Source: Labia minor (taxonomy: Eukaryota; Arthropoda; Insecta; Dermaptera; Spongiphoridae). Taken from it: a DNA stretch of 64,000 bases. Location: contig OY720345.1 in NCBI GenBank assembly GCA_963082975.1, positions 16,890,491-16,954,490 on the forward strand. Direction: 5' to 3'. A program made the position numbers and the translations under genes. A model generated the notes under the pieces. It saw nothing but the letters and a program-made list of their open reading frames with translations, was not told the DNA's origin and did not search any database. This document shows positions 21,525 to 33,447 of the stretch, piece after piece (the first letter of the stretch is position 1; each line of letters starts with the position of its first letter).

Positions 21525-22844
21525 TTAGGAATTGATATTGGTTTGAGACAATTAAAACATACAGTTATTAAATCTAATTTTATTTATTTATTTTTTAATA
21601 AATTAATTAATTAATTATTTTCATAATAAATTTAATAATATAAAATGGATTATTATTGAATTATTTTCTTTAATTTCAAACGTAAATGACAGTAGTTTGT
21701 GTGTGTCGTATTGTATTATTTTTTTCCTTCATTTAGGTAGATAATAAATTCCATAGAAATTCTCATTGATTTGAAATCCTTCTGTTTCTATCGGCTCGGT
21801 TTGTTGGATGTTTACTCACGAAATTGGTCTGTTTGTCTTTTTTCCTTTTCGATCAATTTGATTGCCTGATTCCTGAAGGGCTAAGAGAGAAGGGTGAAAA
21901 AGGATGGGGAAGACGCCCTTACGCGCTCTCTTTCTCTCTCTCAATCCACTTTCCTCCTGTGTCCCTCGCAACAAGCTTCTCACTCTGCTTCCCTTAAATG
22001 CCACGAGTCAAGACGGAGTACAGAAGAAAAAATATCGAAACGAAGAGGAGAGCTTTGATAAAAGATTAGTTTTGTTTCAAGACTGCGAATAAAAACGATT
22101 CATAGGGTGGTATGAAGGAGAAAAACAACTTTATAGAAAAGAGTTGGTTAAATTTATATCATCTATCTATTATCTATTGATCACAAATATTTTTTGTAAT
22201 GTGTAGTGTCTAATTTCAAGGACCGAAATTATCAGCTTAACAAATGTTATTCAATTGATATAAAAATAGATAACGAATTTGAAAAATTAATAAAAATCTT
22301 CTAAAAGTCATGAACTTAAAATTTTCATATGGATGGGATAAATTTTTGATTTTCTTTTTTTTTTTTAGATTATCAAGATTATAAAAATTCAATAAAATAC
22401 ATAATAAAACAAGGTTGAATGGATGATTTATCAGATACATTGAGCCAACTCAAATTAATCATTCAGATACATTATCTTCAATGACATTTTGTAAATTAGC
22501 AATTTCTGAAGATAACAAAAAAATAATTACATAATATATATATATATATATATTATTTCGAGTGTAAAAATTAATAAATAAATTAAAATAAAAAATAATA
22601 TATGATAATAGTTTATTTATTTTATCTTTTTAAAATATCTTAATGATTACTTAAATTCGTTTTCAAATCAGTGCAGTCGAACTTATAGTACTATTATATC
22701 CCTTCTTTCAGGTCTTTTAGAAGTATCTTATACTTAGATTGAATTGAATAACTTATTGGAAGAATAGCGAGTGATTAAATGAAAATTTTTATTTATTTTA
22801 TTGTATCAAGAATTTAAAGAAATTAATATATAAGTATATATATT
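21525..22844. other. Intergenic stretch with a G+C-richer patch
   Basis: The patch at about 21770-22110 holds two opposed short frames (21816-22004 minus, 21904-22092 plus) with no recognisable motif, plus AGGAGAGCTTTGATAAAAG. A similar GGCTTTTGATAAGAG occurs in the patch at 58410. A (TA)n tract lies at about 22534-22552. Confidence 0.35.
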
Positions 22845-23103
22845 CGAGGTTTGTTCAAAAGAAAAGGTGAATTTTGAATTAAAAGTATTTATTTAATCAT
22901 CAATATCCATTTTGTCCCCTCAAAGGAACTCCCCTCAATCGTTGAAGCACTTCTGAAATGCGCTTTTCGGTATGGCCATCAGCTCGTTCTTCGATTCCGA
23001 CTTTATCTCCTCAGTTGTGGCAAAACACTTTCCTTTTATTGGTCTCTTCTGTTTTGGGAATAAGAAAAAGTCGCAGGGAGCCAAATCTGGTGAATACGGT
23101 GGT
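22845..23103 (-). mobile_element. Mariner (family M1) 3' fragment
   Basis: The right terminal repeat CGAGGTTTGTTCAAAAGAAA is present. Reading minus strand, the coding end has YSPDLAPCDFFLFPK (third catalytic Asp) and IPKSAFQKCF, then a stop. The 5' four fifths are missing; homology ends near 23103 in a TA-rich tract. It is the same family as 55323-56193. Confidence 0.85.
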
Positions 23104-24261
23104 ATATATATTATATAAATATATTTAAGAAAATAATTTTTTCATATATCCCTACTATTTAATAATAACATTCAAGTTATAGTATATATAACATTTCAAT
23201 AGTAAACTTCCAATCAAATTATATATTTTAAATTGACATATTTGATTTATAAATGATAATTTAAAAAAAAAATCAATCATTTTTTAATTTATATATATTT
23301 ATTATATATTAGAAAGAAGAAGAGAGACGTGGGGGAGCCAGGAAGTGTCCGAGATGAGGATTTATTTTTTTTTCAGGTTATAATCGAGATTAAAATATGG
23401 AATGAGGAACATTTTGAGAAATCAATAGCCATAAGATGATTAATATTTTTCCCACTTCTTGTTATTTAATTTCCCAACGCCTGTTTTCTATTTGAAAGCC
23501 TGAACGACGATGCTAAGAAAAAAAGAAGATATATATATAAAAATTCGATTAACAGCCATTTTCCGTGATTGGATATCCTCTCTCCCCCACTCCCCCTCTC
23601 TCTATCCTTTCTTCCTTTTCATCTTTTTTTTTCTATTTCTGTTTTTAAGTTTGTAGATTTCTAGACAAACGAAGAGAGATATAGCAATAGTCGAAATATT
23701 AGACACCAATCTTGGGTCTAGGGAGAATTGGAAGAGAGAAAAAAACAGCAGCAGATTAGGGGAAGGTGTGGATTCGAACCACTCAAACAAACTTCCGCCG
23801 TCCGCACAGAAAGCTTTTAAAATGATTAGTTCGCTGGTTGCTGACGCCACCCACACCCCTACCACCCAACGTCAATCTCTTTTACTCTTCTGCAGGAAAT
23901 AATAGTTATTTTGTCATTATATAAATATAGATATATAGATATATATTCAATAAGAAATCGATCAATTTATAATCGGAACGATCACGTCAAAAAACTTTTC
24001 TAAGAATTAGTTTTTATATATTATACTATATTGTTATTGATAAGATTATAATTATAAAGTATATAATATAAAAATAATAATTATGATAATTTATTATTCT
24101 TATTAGCTAGTATTTGCGCATAAATCATAAATAAATAGAATTCTAAGTTTAAAAAAAGATTTGTCGGTTTCTCCGTCATTTAAAAAAAAGAAGAAACTCT
24201 TGTCCGTAATCTGACTCACCTACATTCAATTTCTATTTTCTCGAAATTCTTTTAAATCTAG
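23104..24261. other. Intergenic stretch with a large G+C-richer patch
   Basis: About 23320-23890 contains polypyrimidine runs (23580-23630) and a CpG-containing block at 23760-23870. The latter has GGTTCGAATCC on the minus strand, but no tRNA cloverleaf can be folded around it. No coding frame is convincing. Possible untranslated exon or regulatory element. Confidence 0.35.
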
Positions 24262-24554
24262 TAAGATATCATCATCATTATCTAAATCGTATGTCTTGGA
24301 CTTTCGATACCTCTGACTGTACGTCTATCAAGTCGGTTATATCAATAAGGTGTCCTATGATCAGTAGAACGGGTCCTATCAACCTTTACCTTGATTTTCT
24401 TGATCGGAGGCGCTATCAAGTAGCTTTTCCAATTTTGATCCCGGAGCTGGGTTGACTCCGTCCCATAGACCCCTGCCCTTTGCCAGGCCCATGACTTGAA
24501 CCAAGGACCACGAGAATGTGAGGCAGCTACGCTACCTCCTACCCTGTGGTCCTC
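24262..24554 (-). mobile_element. tRNA-derived SINE
   Basis: The minus strand starts AGGACCACAGGGTAGGAGG, with an A-box-like TAGCGTAGCTGC and, about 25 bp on, a B-box-like GGTTCAAGTCA (10 of 11 consensus positions). A G+C-rich body follows, then a GATGATGATATC tail. Promoter spacing is that of a tRNA. It shares GTAGCGTAGC with the 7773-8003 element. Confidence 0.65.
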
Positions 24555-24719
24555 TAATATTTATCAATAATTTATAAAATATAATACTGAAATTAGAATA
24601 CCAATCAATCGATAGTATTGTTCAAAATCACCCCACAACGGGAAATCGATTAATTAAATATTTCACCACAATTAACAACTCGCTTTTAAAATAAAATAAG
24701 ATTATATAGAATCACTTTT

Positions 24720-24755
<36 letters not shown>

Positions 24756-25829
24756 AGATATATTTTAGTTGTTTTTTTCAATTAAAAATAATTATAATAA
24801 ATAATTGTTTTATATATTTGAATTTTGATTTCCTTAGATAATAATTTTTACGAGATATGTCCCTTCACTACATGATAACAAGCGTTATCCGATTGCTAAC
24901 TCGATTTCAATTCTTCTCCAATATTATTATTCTTCGTGATTACAGAACCGAAGTATTTAAATTTTTCTTCATTGTCAATTCTGTATGTTTAGATATTATT
25001 ATATTATAAAATTATACTTTAACTTACTATTTTTTCAATTATTCAAAACTTTATCTTATACTTTGTTATTAGTTTATTATTTTTCAAGCAAAACTATTTT
25101 GATACTAACAAAGAAATTTTTTCATAGTAGGTAATTTATATAGATATAATTGACATTGATTTACATAGAAAAATTTTATATTTTTAGAAATATTAAACGA
25201 TATTGGACTTATCTAATCAAAATTATATATTTATTTTTCACTGATAAAATAATGTCTGTATCATATATTATATCAAGTAGAGATTAATCAAGAAAAATCG
25301 AAATTGCTAAAATAAATAAATGATCAGACAAGGTGTGATCAAGTGGGAGTATACGTGTAGGTCTGCGTTTGTATATGTGTGATAGAGAGAAGGGGTAGCC
25401 AATTGCAATATCTTTAAGCGAAGATCGTGTTTGATTGACGGTGAGAGAAGGGATGTTTCCCTTATTCTGGTGTGGCACCCACTCGCTATTGAATAGAATA
25501 GAATAGAGGGCCTTACACTTCCCTTGATTGCCTCTCTCCAATCGAGGTAATGGTCAAACCACACTCACTTTCCCCCTTTGAATCCTCATCCTACCTTCCT
25601 CTCCTTCACTTGCTTCCACTCAGCACTTCTCCCTTTTTGCCATTCCAAATGGAAAAGACTAATAGAACAAACGCGCGAATGTCAACTACAATAAATAATC
25701 ATCCAGATTAAGAAAATTAAAAATATTTTTTTTTTAAAATATTAAGAAATAAATTTTGAAAAATAACTATATTCTATTATTTACAATATAATTCACGAAT
25801 TAGAAAATCAGAAGATATAAACTAGAAAG
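24555..25829. other. Intergenic stretch with (TA)n and a G+C-richer patch
   Basis: (TA)n lies at about 24725-24751. A patch at about 25330-25680 has two overlapping 85-codon minus-strand frames with no domain features; neither is defensible as a gene. Confidence 0.35.
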
Positions 25830-25908
25830 GGTGTTTGCAATTTAAGTTTAAACTGAATTTGTAACTAACTTCATAATGTTATAGACATCACATACATACG
25901 ACGGAAAG
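25830..25908 (+). repeat. Short dispersed repeat G, copy 3
   Basis: It matches 7640-7725: AATTTAAGTTTAAACTGAA, TTTGTAACTAACTTCATAA, GACATCACATACATACGACG. Confidence 0.65.
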
Positions 25909-26893
25909 TTGATAATATATTGCATATTCTTGATTTTTTTATATATTTTCATTAATTGAGTATTGATCATATAAAATTTATAATTATATTAAGAAAATGG
26001 AAATTTATTTTTTTAATTATATTTTTCTTAAATTAATATGACTAATAATTTTCCTGACAAATAATAAATTATTTTGTAAAATGTCATTACGATTTAATAA
26101 TAATTTATTAATAATAATATTGATAAATAATTATAAAATAAATATGGAAATATACAATTTAGCAAATAACAAATACACAAATTAAATTGCAAACTTAATT
26201 AAAGTACCGAGCGGCAAGCATAATAAGATATAAATATATAAGATAATAGTAATATAATAAAATTTATTTTATTTTTTATAAATTATGTATTTATTATTTG
26301 TATATGTAAATAAAAAAAAAATAAATATAAAAAATATTTGTTTGTTTATACTACCTATCCTAGAATTATAAAAGATAAAATATATAAATTAGTAATAGAT
26401 AACTGAGAGATCAAGAGGTAAAGTTAAAATACAACATGAAAAGATATTAAATAAGTAGATTAATAGACAAAAGGATTGAAATATAGTATAGACAATAAAC
26501 AATTTTAATATAATTTTTAAGTAAAAAATAATTATTATTTCTTAAAAAATATCAAGAATAATAGAAAAAATAGAAAAAATATATAGTAAGACTTATTAGA
26601 AAGATTTTGACGGGTAACGGGGTAGTCTCTTCTCTATGATCCCAATAGAAAAGATTTCTACTTCAGGGAGTAGCGTCTCTGCCCTCACGTGAGCTCATGA
26701 TTTCTTCTAAATCCCTCTTCTACCTGGAGGAATCATGTCCTTTACCCGTTGACTCCTTTCAATCCATTCCCTTACTTTTACTCTCACCCCCCCCCCCCAT
26801 CCCCTGATCATTCAAAAAATCAAATTTATTTGGATGAAGGAGAATACCTAGCATAGATTTATTAAAAAGAAAAAAAAATTGAAATCTTGTCTC
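25909..26893. other. AT-rich stretch with a short G+C-richer patch
   Basis: About 26600-26800 is less AT-rich and ends in a C-run (about 26788-26798). No ORF or RNA gene is seen. Confidence 0.35.
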
Positions 26894-26969
26894 TATATAG
26901 GAGACTCTTTAGAGTCTCCTATATATATTTGAATTACACCCCCCGAAGGGGGGTGTAATTCAAATATAT
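26894..26969. repeat. Two adjoining near-perfect palindromes
   Basis: 26894-26908 pairs with 26911-26925 (15-bp perfect stem, core GGAGACTCT, 2-base loop). 26923-26944 pairs with 26948-26969 (22-bp perfect stem including TTGAATTACACCCCCC, 3-base loop GAA). The two stems overlap by three bases. No flanking duplication identifies them as a transposon. Confidence 0.9.
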
Positions 26970-28599
26970 CCAGATTACGTCAACCCTTCGAATAGCAAAA
27001 CCCCGTAAATTCACGAGTGAGACATGTCTTAAGTGCCTCTGAGAGGACCCACCTCTCCAACGCTTCATATTAGTAAAAATCTTGGAACTCATATTTATAG
27101 AACGCTTTGGACAATTAGGAAAAACCAATCAAATCAATGTGTTTCATTTTAATAAAATTTTTGACTAAATCTTGTAAATTGTGACCAAGACAAATCCATT
27201 GACCATAATTTTAGCCAGATTCTAAATAAAATTGATTTTTCGTATCATTAAATGGAAATTTTTAATTAATTTTAATATCGGTTTATTTTTACAGTTCAAC
27301 AAAAATATTGCCTCATAACAACAGGTAAAACCTATACGAATAGATTCATTATGAAACGTAGATTCATTTTCACTAGTATTATATAATTATACGGTGCTTC
27401 CTTAATTAAATATTAATTATTGAATTTTGACAGATTGAAAAAATTTGCCGCCATGTTGATTCCCCCGCCACCTCACCTCACCTCCCACCCACCCTCCCTC
27501 TTGGCCTGCCAGCCTGCCGGTTTGCTTCGAGCGATTCAGTTTCCATTCCCTTTCCAGTGGAAGACGTTGATCGGCTTCTCCACCGAAATCATCCTTCAAT
27601 CTTTCCTAATCAAGAATTAATTGTAAATTTTTTGTTCCTATTAATTAAAACAGAGATTATTGGACTTTAAAAAACTATTCCTAAAAAAAATTTAATTTTA
27701 TAAATGATAAATTTATAACTTTTTACTTATATATCAATTATATATATTTAATAAATTTCGCCCCCATCTCAGATGCTTTGCTTATCCGTGACCTTGAAGG
27801 GGACAATTTTTTTTAAATTCCTGCATAGCAATTTCTTGCTTACCACCAATGGATGAGATTCAACTGCCTTTGGCCTTATTTTTCTAAAACGCGCTTACTA
27901 TATACTTTATATTCAATTTACATATTCTTCTTCAATTTTAATATAACATTTGATTTCATTAATTTAAAGCATTATATTATAATAAATATTAGAGAAACCA
28001 GTAGTATTATTTTTTTTTTTTATTTTATATTGTTACTATCATTAGCTATCGCTCGACGCTTTAACAAATTTATACAATTTATTATTATCAACTTTAGAAA
28101 TTTTACAATTTTTTAATTATTTATTATAATTGTTAAATGCGTTTTCTAAAAATGACAAAAAAATTGTTTCGTAAAATGGTAGAAATTAATTAAAATAACT
28201 TGATTTTCATTTCAAGATGAAAAATATATATTCAAATTTACTTGATAAAATATTTTATTATATATATCATATATATAAATATGTTGTTATAATTAAATGG
28301 CTTCAGTTTTATATTTTCCAAAGTAGCAATAGCTTATATACTGTTTCGACTAAGAATTACTACTGATATAGGTCTTAATTAAAATATAGATATATAGATT
28401 TATAAGTTTTATTTTTTATTTATATTAATCAAATATCATTTATATTATTTATAATTTAATCTGAAAGAACATTTTAACTAAATTTCAAATAAAATAATAA
28501 TATTTATTTAATATTATTAGATCAAATTTATTTGAGATTCCTTCCTTTATTATATGTTACTAACTTCATGAATATTTTTTATTTTTGGTTGAGTGAATG
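26970..28599. other. Intergenic stretch with G+C-richer patches
   Basis: Patches occur at 26970-27070 and 27430-27610. The second contains AACATGGCGGC on the minus strand (27447-27457), a perfect YY1/Pleiohomeotic-type motif, followed by CACCTCACCTCACCTCC. Short opposed frames at 27417-27620 are unconvincing. 28037-28118 (GCTATCGCTCGACGCTTTAA onward) is repeated at 28967-29041. Confidence 0.35.
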
Positions 28600-28990
28600 A
28601 AAATATATTTCATAATTTTATTCTAAAATACTATTAAAATAAATATTTTTAATTTTATTTCGAAATTAAATAAAGAATTTTAAAATATTTTAAATATAAA
28701 AAAAAATATTAATACAAGAACAATTAAAAAAGAACGGCGAGAAGCAAATTTCAATATGGATGACGTAGTTAATGACATTATTTAAATTTACTATTTTAAA
28801 TTAAGAAAATACTAATCAAGTTGATTTTTCTCGAGACTGAAACCAACTTTCTTTATAAATATTATCTATGTTTTCTTTATAAATATTATGACTTTCAAAA
28901 AAATCTTTAGGGTGGTTTAATATCTCAAAAATATACATGTATATATATAGTACCTGGGACACCGAGCTATCGCTCGACTCTTTAACAGAT
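28600..28990 (-). mobile_element. Family D repeat remnant, copy 3
   Basis: It contains the D blocks ATTTAAATTTACTATTTTAA, TTTTTCTCGAGACTGAAACC and GGTGGTTTAATATCTCAAAAA. A degenerate GGATGACGTAGTTAATGAC replaces the TGACGTCA. It ends in ACCTGGGACACCGAGC, the hairpin-side motif of a neighbouring D end. Confidence 0.55.
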
Positions 28991-29539
28991 TTATACAATT
29001 TATTATTATATATTTTAAAAATTTTACAATTTTTTAATTATTTTTTCACCCATTTCATTGATATTTATAATAAAAGAAAGATTGATGAATTAATGGATAA
29101 AAACAATTGTAATACAAATTCTGAGTAAGTTGTAAATACATGTATATTTAATATAATGTTCTATAAGATAGGAGGAAATTAGAAAATGGTTGGAGAAATA
29201 TGTAGTTAAAGAACTTTAGATTTCTGAAAATTTACTTAATAAAAAGACTAAATCTTTTATACAATAATATATATATATATATATATAATTAAAAATAATT
29301 AATATTTTATACTCACTAAATAATTAGTTTCGTTATTTTTTAATTTTTTAAATCTCTTCAGTAATTGTTTGTTTTAGGGAACATCTCTCTCTCAAAATAG
29401 TGATTTTTATTTTATATATATATATAATTAGAGATTATTTATGCATTCAAAAAAAACACCAACATATTTATTATAATAAAATGTGTTAATAAATAAAAAA
29501 AGTAATATTTCTTTTATCTGCATTATTTATTTTATAATT

Positions 29540-29575
<36 letters not shown>

Positions 29576-31637
29576 GTTAAATATTATCTAAAATTATTAT
29601 TTCAGATTGCAGAATTGTTTTAAACGTTATTATTTTTTTCTTTTGAGAGTTTTGACAGCGAGGAAATCAACCCTTCGCGCTCCTTTGTATTTTCATTCAA
29701 GCACCCTCCAAACGAATTCAACCACTGACCTAGATAACAGCGTAACTAGATTGCCAGCCCTCCCCCTTCTCCTAAATGAATAGCTAAGCCTCAAGTAGGT
29801 AAAGTTATTCAACAATACTTGATTATATGTAAACGCCACCCCCTCTTAATCATATTAATACAATATATATACATCAATTAACTGGATAATAATTATCACT
29901 ATAGTTCAATTAAAAATTAAATAGCATTTTGTCATAACCAAAAAACATATATCAGGAGTATTCTAAAAATAAAAATTTTAAAAATTAATTAATAACAATT
30001 TTAAAATATCTTGTAATAAGTAATTTAGATAAAAATTACAAGATAAATAATAAAATACAATTCACATATAAATTTATAAAATTATTTCCAAATAGTAATT
30101 GAATACTCTTTGTATACCTATGTTTAATTATTTAAATTAAAAATCAAAGAATAAATAAAATAGAAATCCAATATAAAAATTCAAAATATACAATTTAAAA
30201 TGCATAATTTGAATTATTTTTATTTATTCATTTAATAAAATGAATGACAAAAGTAAAATATCCTGTTTTTAAAAATTATATTAACTTTAATTTAATTTAA
30301 ATAATTTTAAGGATAATTTATGGATATTTATTTTTAAGATTTATAGTTAAGTAATAAAATTATAATTTCCTAATTATTTTTAATTTTAATTGTATTCTTA
30401 TTAAACAGTAATCTCATTCTTATTAAACAGTAATCTCATCCTTATTAAACAGTAAGCTCAAATTTAATTTAATGTCAATGAAATTTGACAACGGTTACGA
30501 GTTTCAAGATGAAACGTGGGTGGGAAATGTCAAAAAAGATTACTCACCGTGGTGTATAACAGCGTGACTAGAACCGACCCCTTGGAATGGATATCAACCC
30601 GCGTAGTCTTTTCACTTGCAATTCGTTCCGATTTCAGTAGAAACGACCGACCAGTCCACCGGGGATGATCGTGAATCGGGCAGCTGGGAACCCGAATAGA
30701 GAGAGAAAACGATCGTTGGATGTTGCTCGTTGGAAATCTCAACTCACAATAAACAGTCCGTCAAGGGTGAGAAGCATGCAACCCCCTGTATGACTACCCC
30801 CTCTTACACTAGGGCATGGCTTAAGGGTAGCATAGAGGCGGAGCAATGCATGCGCAGAAACAAATCTCCGCCCAAAACCTCCACTTGGTCTTCATTTAAC
30901 CCCTTCATACTAAAAAAAAATTCTCAATTAAAATTGCAATGACTATACAGTGGAAGAAGGGAAAAGACATTTTAAATTCCATTAAATTATTAATATATAA
31001 TTCAAAATCATGGTTTATTAAATAATCACTAGATAAAATGATATAAGAGAATAAAAAAATAAATAAATATTTTATTTAAACTAATAAAATGTATTTACAA
31101 AAACAAATTTTAAATCGCTTTAACACAATGTTTTAATGTTATAAAGATTTGAGAAGGGATAAATTAATGGTTTTAATATGGAAACTGTAAATTTCATTTT
31201 AGGTTAGTATTTTTTTTTATTTTCTAAAATACATAAATATAAAATCTTGAAGTTATAAAAATACATAGGATGTTGTTATATTTTTTATAATTATATTCTT
31301 TTTTAAATAATTAAAATTATAATAATTATTTTTTCTTTAATTTATTTATTAAAAAAGTCACGATTATAATACAAAAGTAAGTAAGTAAGTAAGTACATTT
31401 TTTAACATATTATAAATTACAAAAAAAAATTACAAATTAGAATTTTATTGTAATATAAATATAATTTTATAAGAATTTAAAAATCAGTCTTGTTACTCTT
31501 AAAAATTTGATTATTGATCTTTTTATTTAATTTCCAAGTGATTTACAATACAATAATATAATGAAAAAAAATAATTTATATTATATATATTCTTTTAAGT
31601 TTCCATGATAGTTTTTATAATAAAATGTTATTTCGGG
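28991..31637. other. Long intergenic stretch with two G+C-richer patches
   Basis: (TA)n tracts lie at about 29264-29286 and 29541-29571. Patches are at about 29640-29850 and 30480-30960. The latter is rich in CpG and on the minus strand runs into ACCACG/GTGAGTAAT at about 30550, a strong splice-donor match. It may be a promoter or first exon. An (AAGT)n tract lies at 31376-31396. Confidence 0.35.
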
Positions 31638-31908
31638 GTTATTTTCATGTTTTATTGTGAGATTTGAGTCCTGACGTTTCAGTGTTCATTTTGGCTTCAA
31701 CTTCACGAGATTCCAGGACTTGGTCTTATGTTTCGGGTTGAATGGGTGTCTTAAGTCTTCTGTAGCTTTTTTTTTTCTCCAATCCTGGGTATTGACACTC
31801 AATTAGTCCCTTGATGTGGTACGAGTCAGAAGTGTTCTAGTGTCAGTGCTAGTGCCGAGGTCCCGCGACGTCGAGACGCATATCTCACACTAAAACGTGA
31901 AAATAATC
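31638..31908. mobile_element. MITE-like element with ~25-bp inverted ends
   Basis: GTTATTTTCATGTTTTATTG at 31638 faces an imperfect inverse (CACTAAAACGTGAAAATAAT) ending at 31907. The interior is G+C-richer with no ORF. Target duplication unclear, superfamily unassigned. The interior phrase ACGTTTCAGTGTTCATTTTG is echoed at 34361 (ACGTTTCGGTGTCCATTTTG). Confidence 0.5.
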
Positions 31909-32983
31909 AAGAAATAACTTGTTATATTTATTATTTATTTCCTAATTAATTTAAATTTTTATTGTATTTTTAATAAACAGTGTCTATTTATGTTTTATTG
32001 AAATTTATTGAAAATACGAAAGAGGGTCGATGTCAAAAAATAGGTAACTTATCAAGTGCTAAATATAAATAATACATAATTCATGTATCACCCTCCTTTC
32101 TCCCCTCTCCTATTAACAAAATAAATAATATTTTTTTAAAATTTAGTTATTTTAATATAGATACAAAAACTTTAAGATCACATTTTGCACATTTGTATTA
32201 TATTTTTTTTTATTTTCATAGCCAAAATTAAAATCGAAGTCCCAAATAAATTATAATCTACTATGAATACTTTTATTTCGATTTATACACAAGTTTTAAA
32301 TCAAACAACAATTTTTTTTATCACTTTTTTCATTTCTTTTTGGTTGGTTCAAATATATATATCTAGAAAAAAAATAAAAAATTTATTTTTATTAATTTTA
32401 AGATTTAAACACACAAAATTAAATATATAAAATATTTGATTAGTTTTTCAAAACATTTCAATATATCATTTGTTTTCGTGTAGAATATATATCTTAAAAG
32501 TTTCTAAACTTTGTACGTTAAATATTGTCATAGTTTTTCTCTTTCTCTTCCACTCTCTCTCTCTTTCCTTCAACTGTAGTTTATCATCAGGTGCAGCTGT
32601 TGTGCAAAAACATTCCAACATTCACCACCCATCCTCAAGAATTATCACTTCACTTGTACATATATTTTAAACATCCTTGAAATTTTATGATTGTACTTTC
32701 TTTGAATTATTATCTTTTTAAATTTATTATTAACATCACTAGAAAGAGAGAAAGAAATTATTAACAAAGATTAAGCTAAAAGAAGTAATGAAAGGGTTAC
32801 AAATTAGAAGGATTCTCAAATATTATTTAAATAAAACAAACATATTTAAAATCTATTTAAATAATTTATTTTATAATAAATATAAAAATTATAATAATAT
32901 TTAAATAAAAAATTATATTTTTTATTTAAAAAAACAAAACAATTTCTTTTTTTTCCCACTCATTTAGAAATATGATTAATAAT
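31909..32983. other. AT-rich intergenic sequence, no feature seen
   Basis: Contains a short (TC)n run near 32550. The 66-codon + frame 32470-32670 has no family motif. Nothing else is recognised. Confidence 0.4.
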
Positions 32984-33447
32984 TGTTCAGATAAGTTGTC
33001 ATGTCATGGATTTGGATAAACCTTTACCAGTGGATTCTTTGTTAATTCCAAAGAAACTTTCTTTATGCAATTTTTCCGGGTCACTTCTAGTTTACAAGAC
33101 AAAAATCATTAAAATTTAATAAATCCATTGATATTCTATTTAGTTTTAATGTTTTATTATTTGACCACCAGAGGGCTCCACTAAAAAATTAATTAATTAA
33201 ATAATTTCCCTCTATCAAAATCGAACCGAAAATAAACCCGAAAATTAGTGAATAATTAGTGAATTAGTCAATAAAACATTACATTTCGACGTTCATAACC
33301 AACTAATCTGACAACTTAAAAATATTTATTTAATAAAACTCGAAGAGACCAAGTAATATTGCATAAGGAAAGTTTCTTTGGAGTTAAAAAAAGGAACCCA
33401 CTGGTTTAGTTTTATCCAAAACCATGACATGACAACTAATCTGAACA
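32984..33447. mobile_element. Family F MITE with ~88-bp terminal inverted repeats
   Basis: Its left arm (TGTTCAGATAAGTTGTCATG...TTTATGCAAT, about 32984-33073) and right arm (about 33360-33446) are inverted copies at roughly 90% identity by eye. The core contains CCACCAGAGGGCTCC (33165-33179) and CCGAAAATTAGTGAAT. There is no ORF. Related copies are at 47152-47440 and 50355-51983. Confidence 0.8.

Noticed and set aside
23767..23790. tRNA gene suggested by GGTTCGAATCC on the minus strand
   Set aside because: The T-stem is imperfect and no acceptor or D/anticodon arms can be paired at tRNA spacing.
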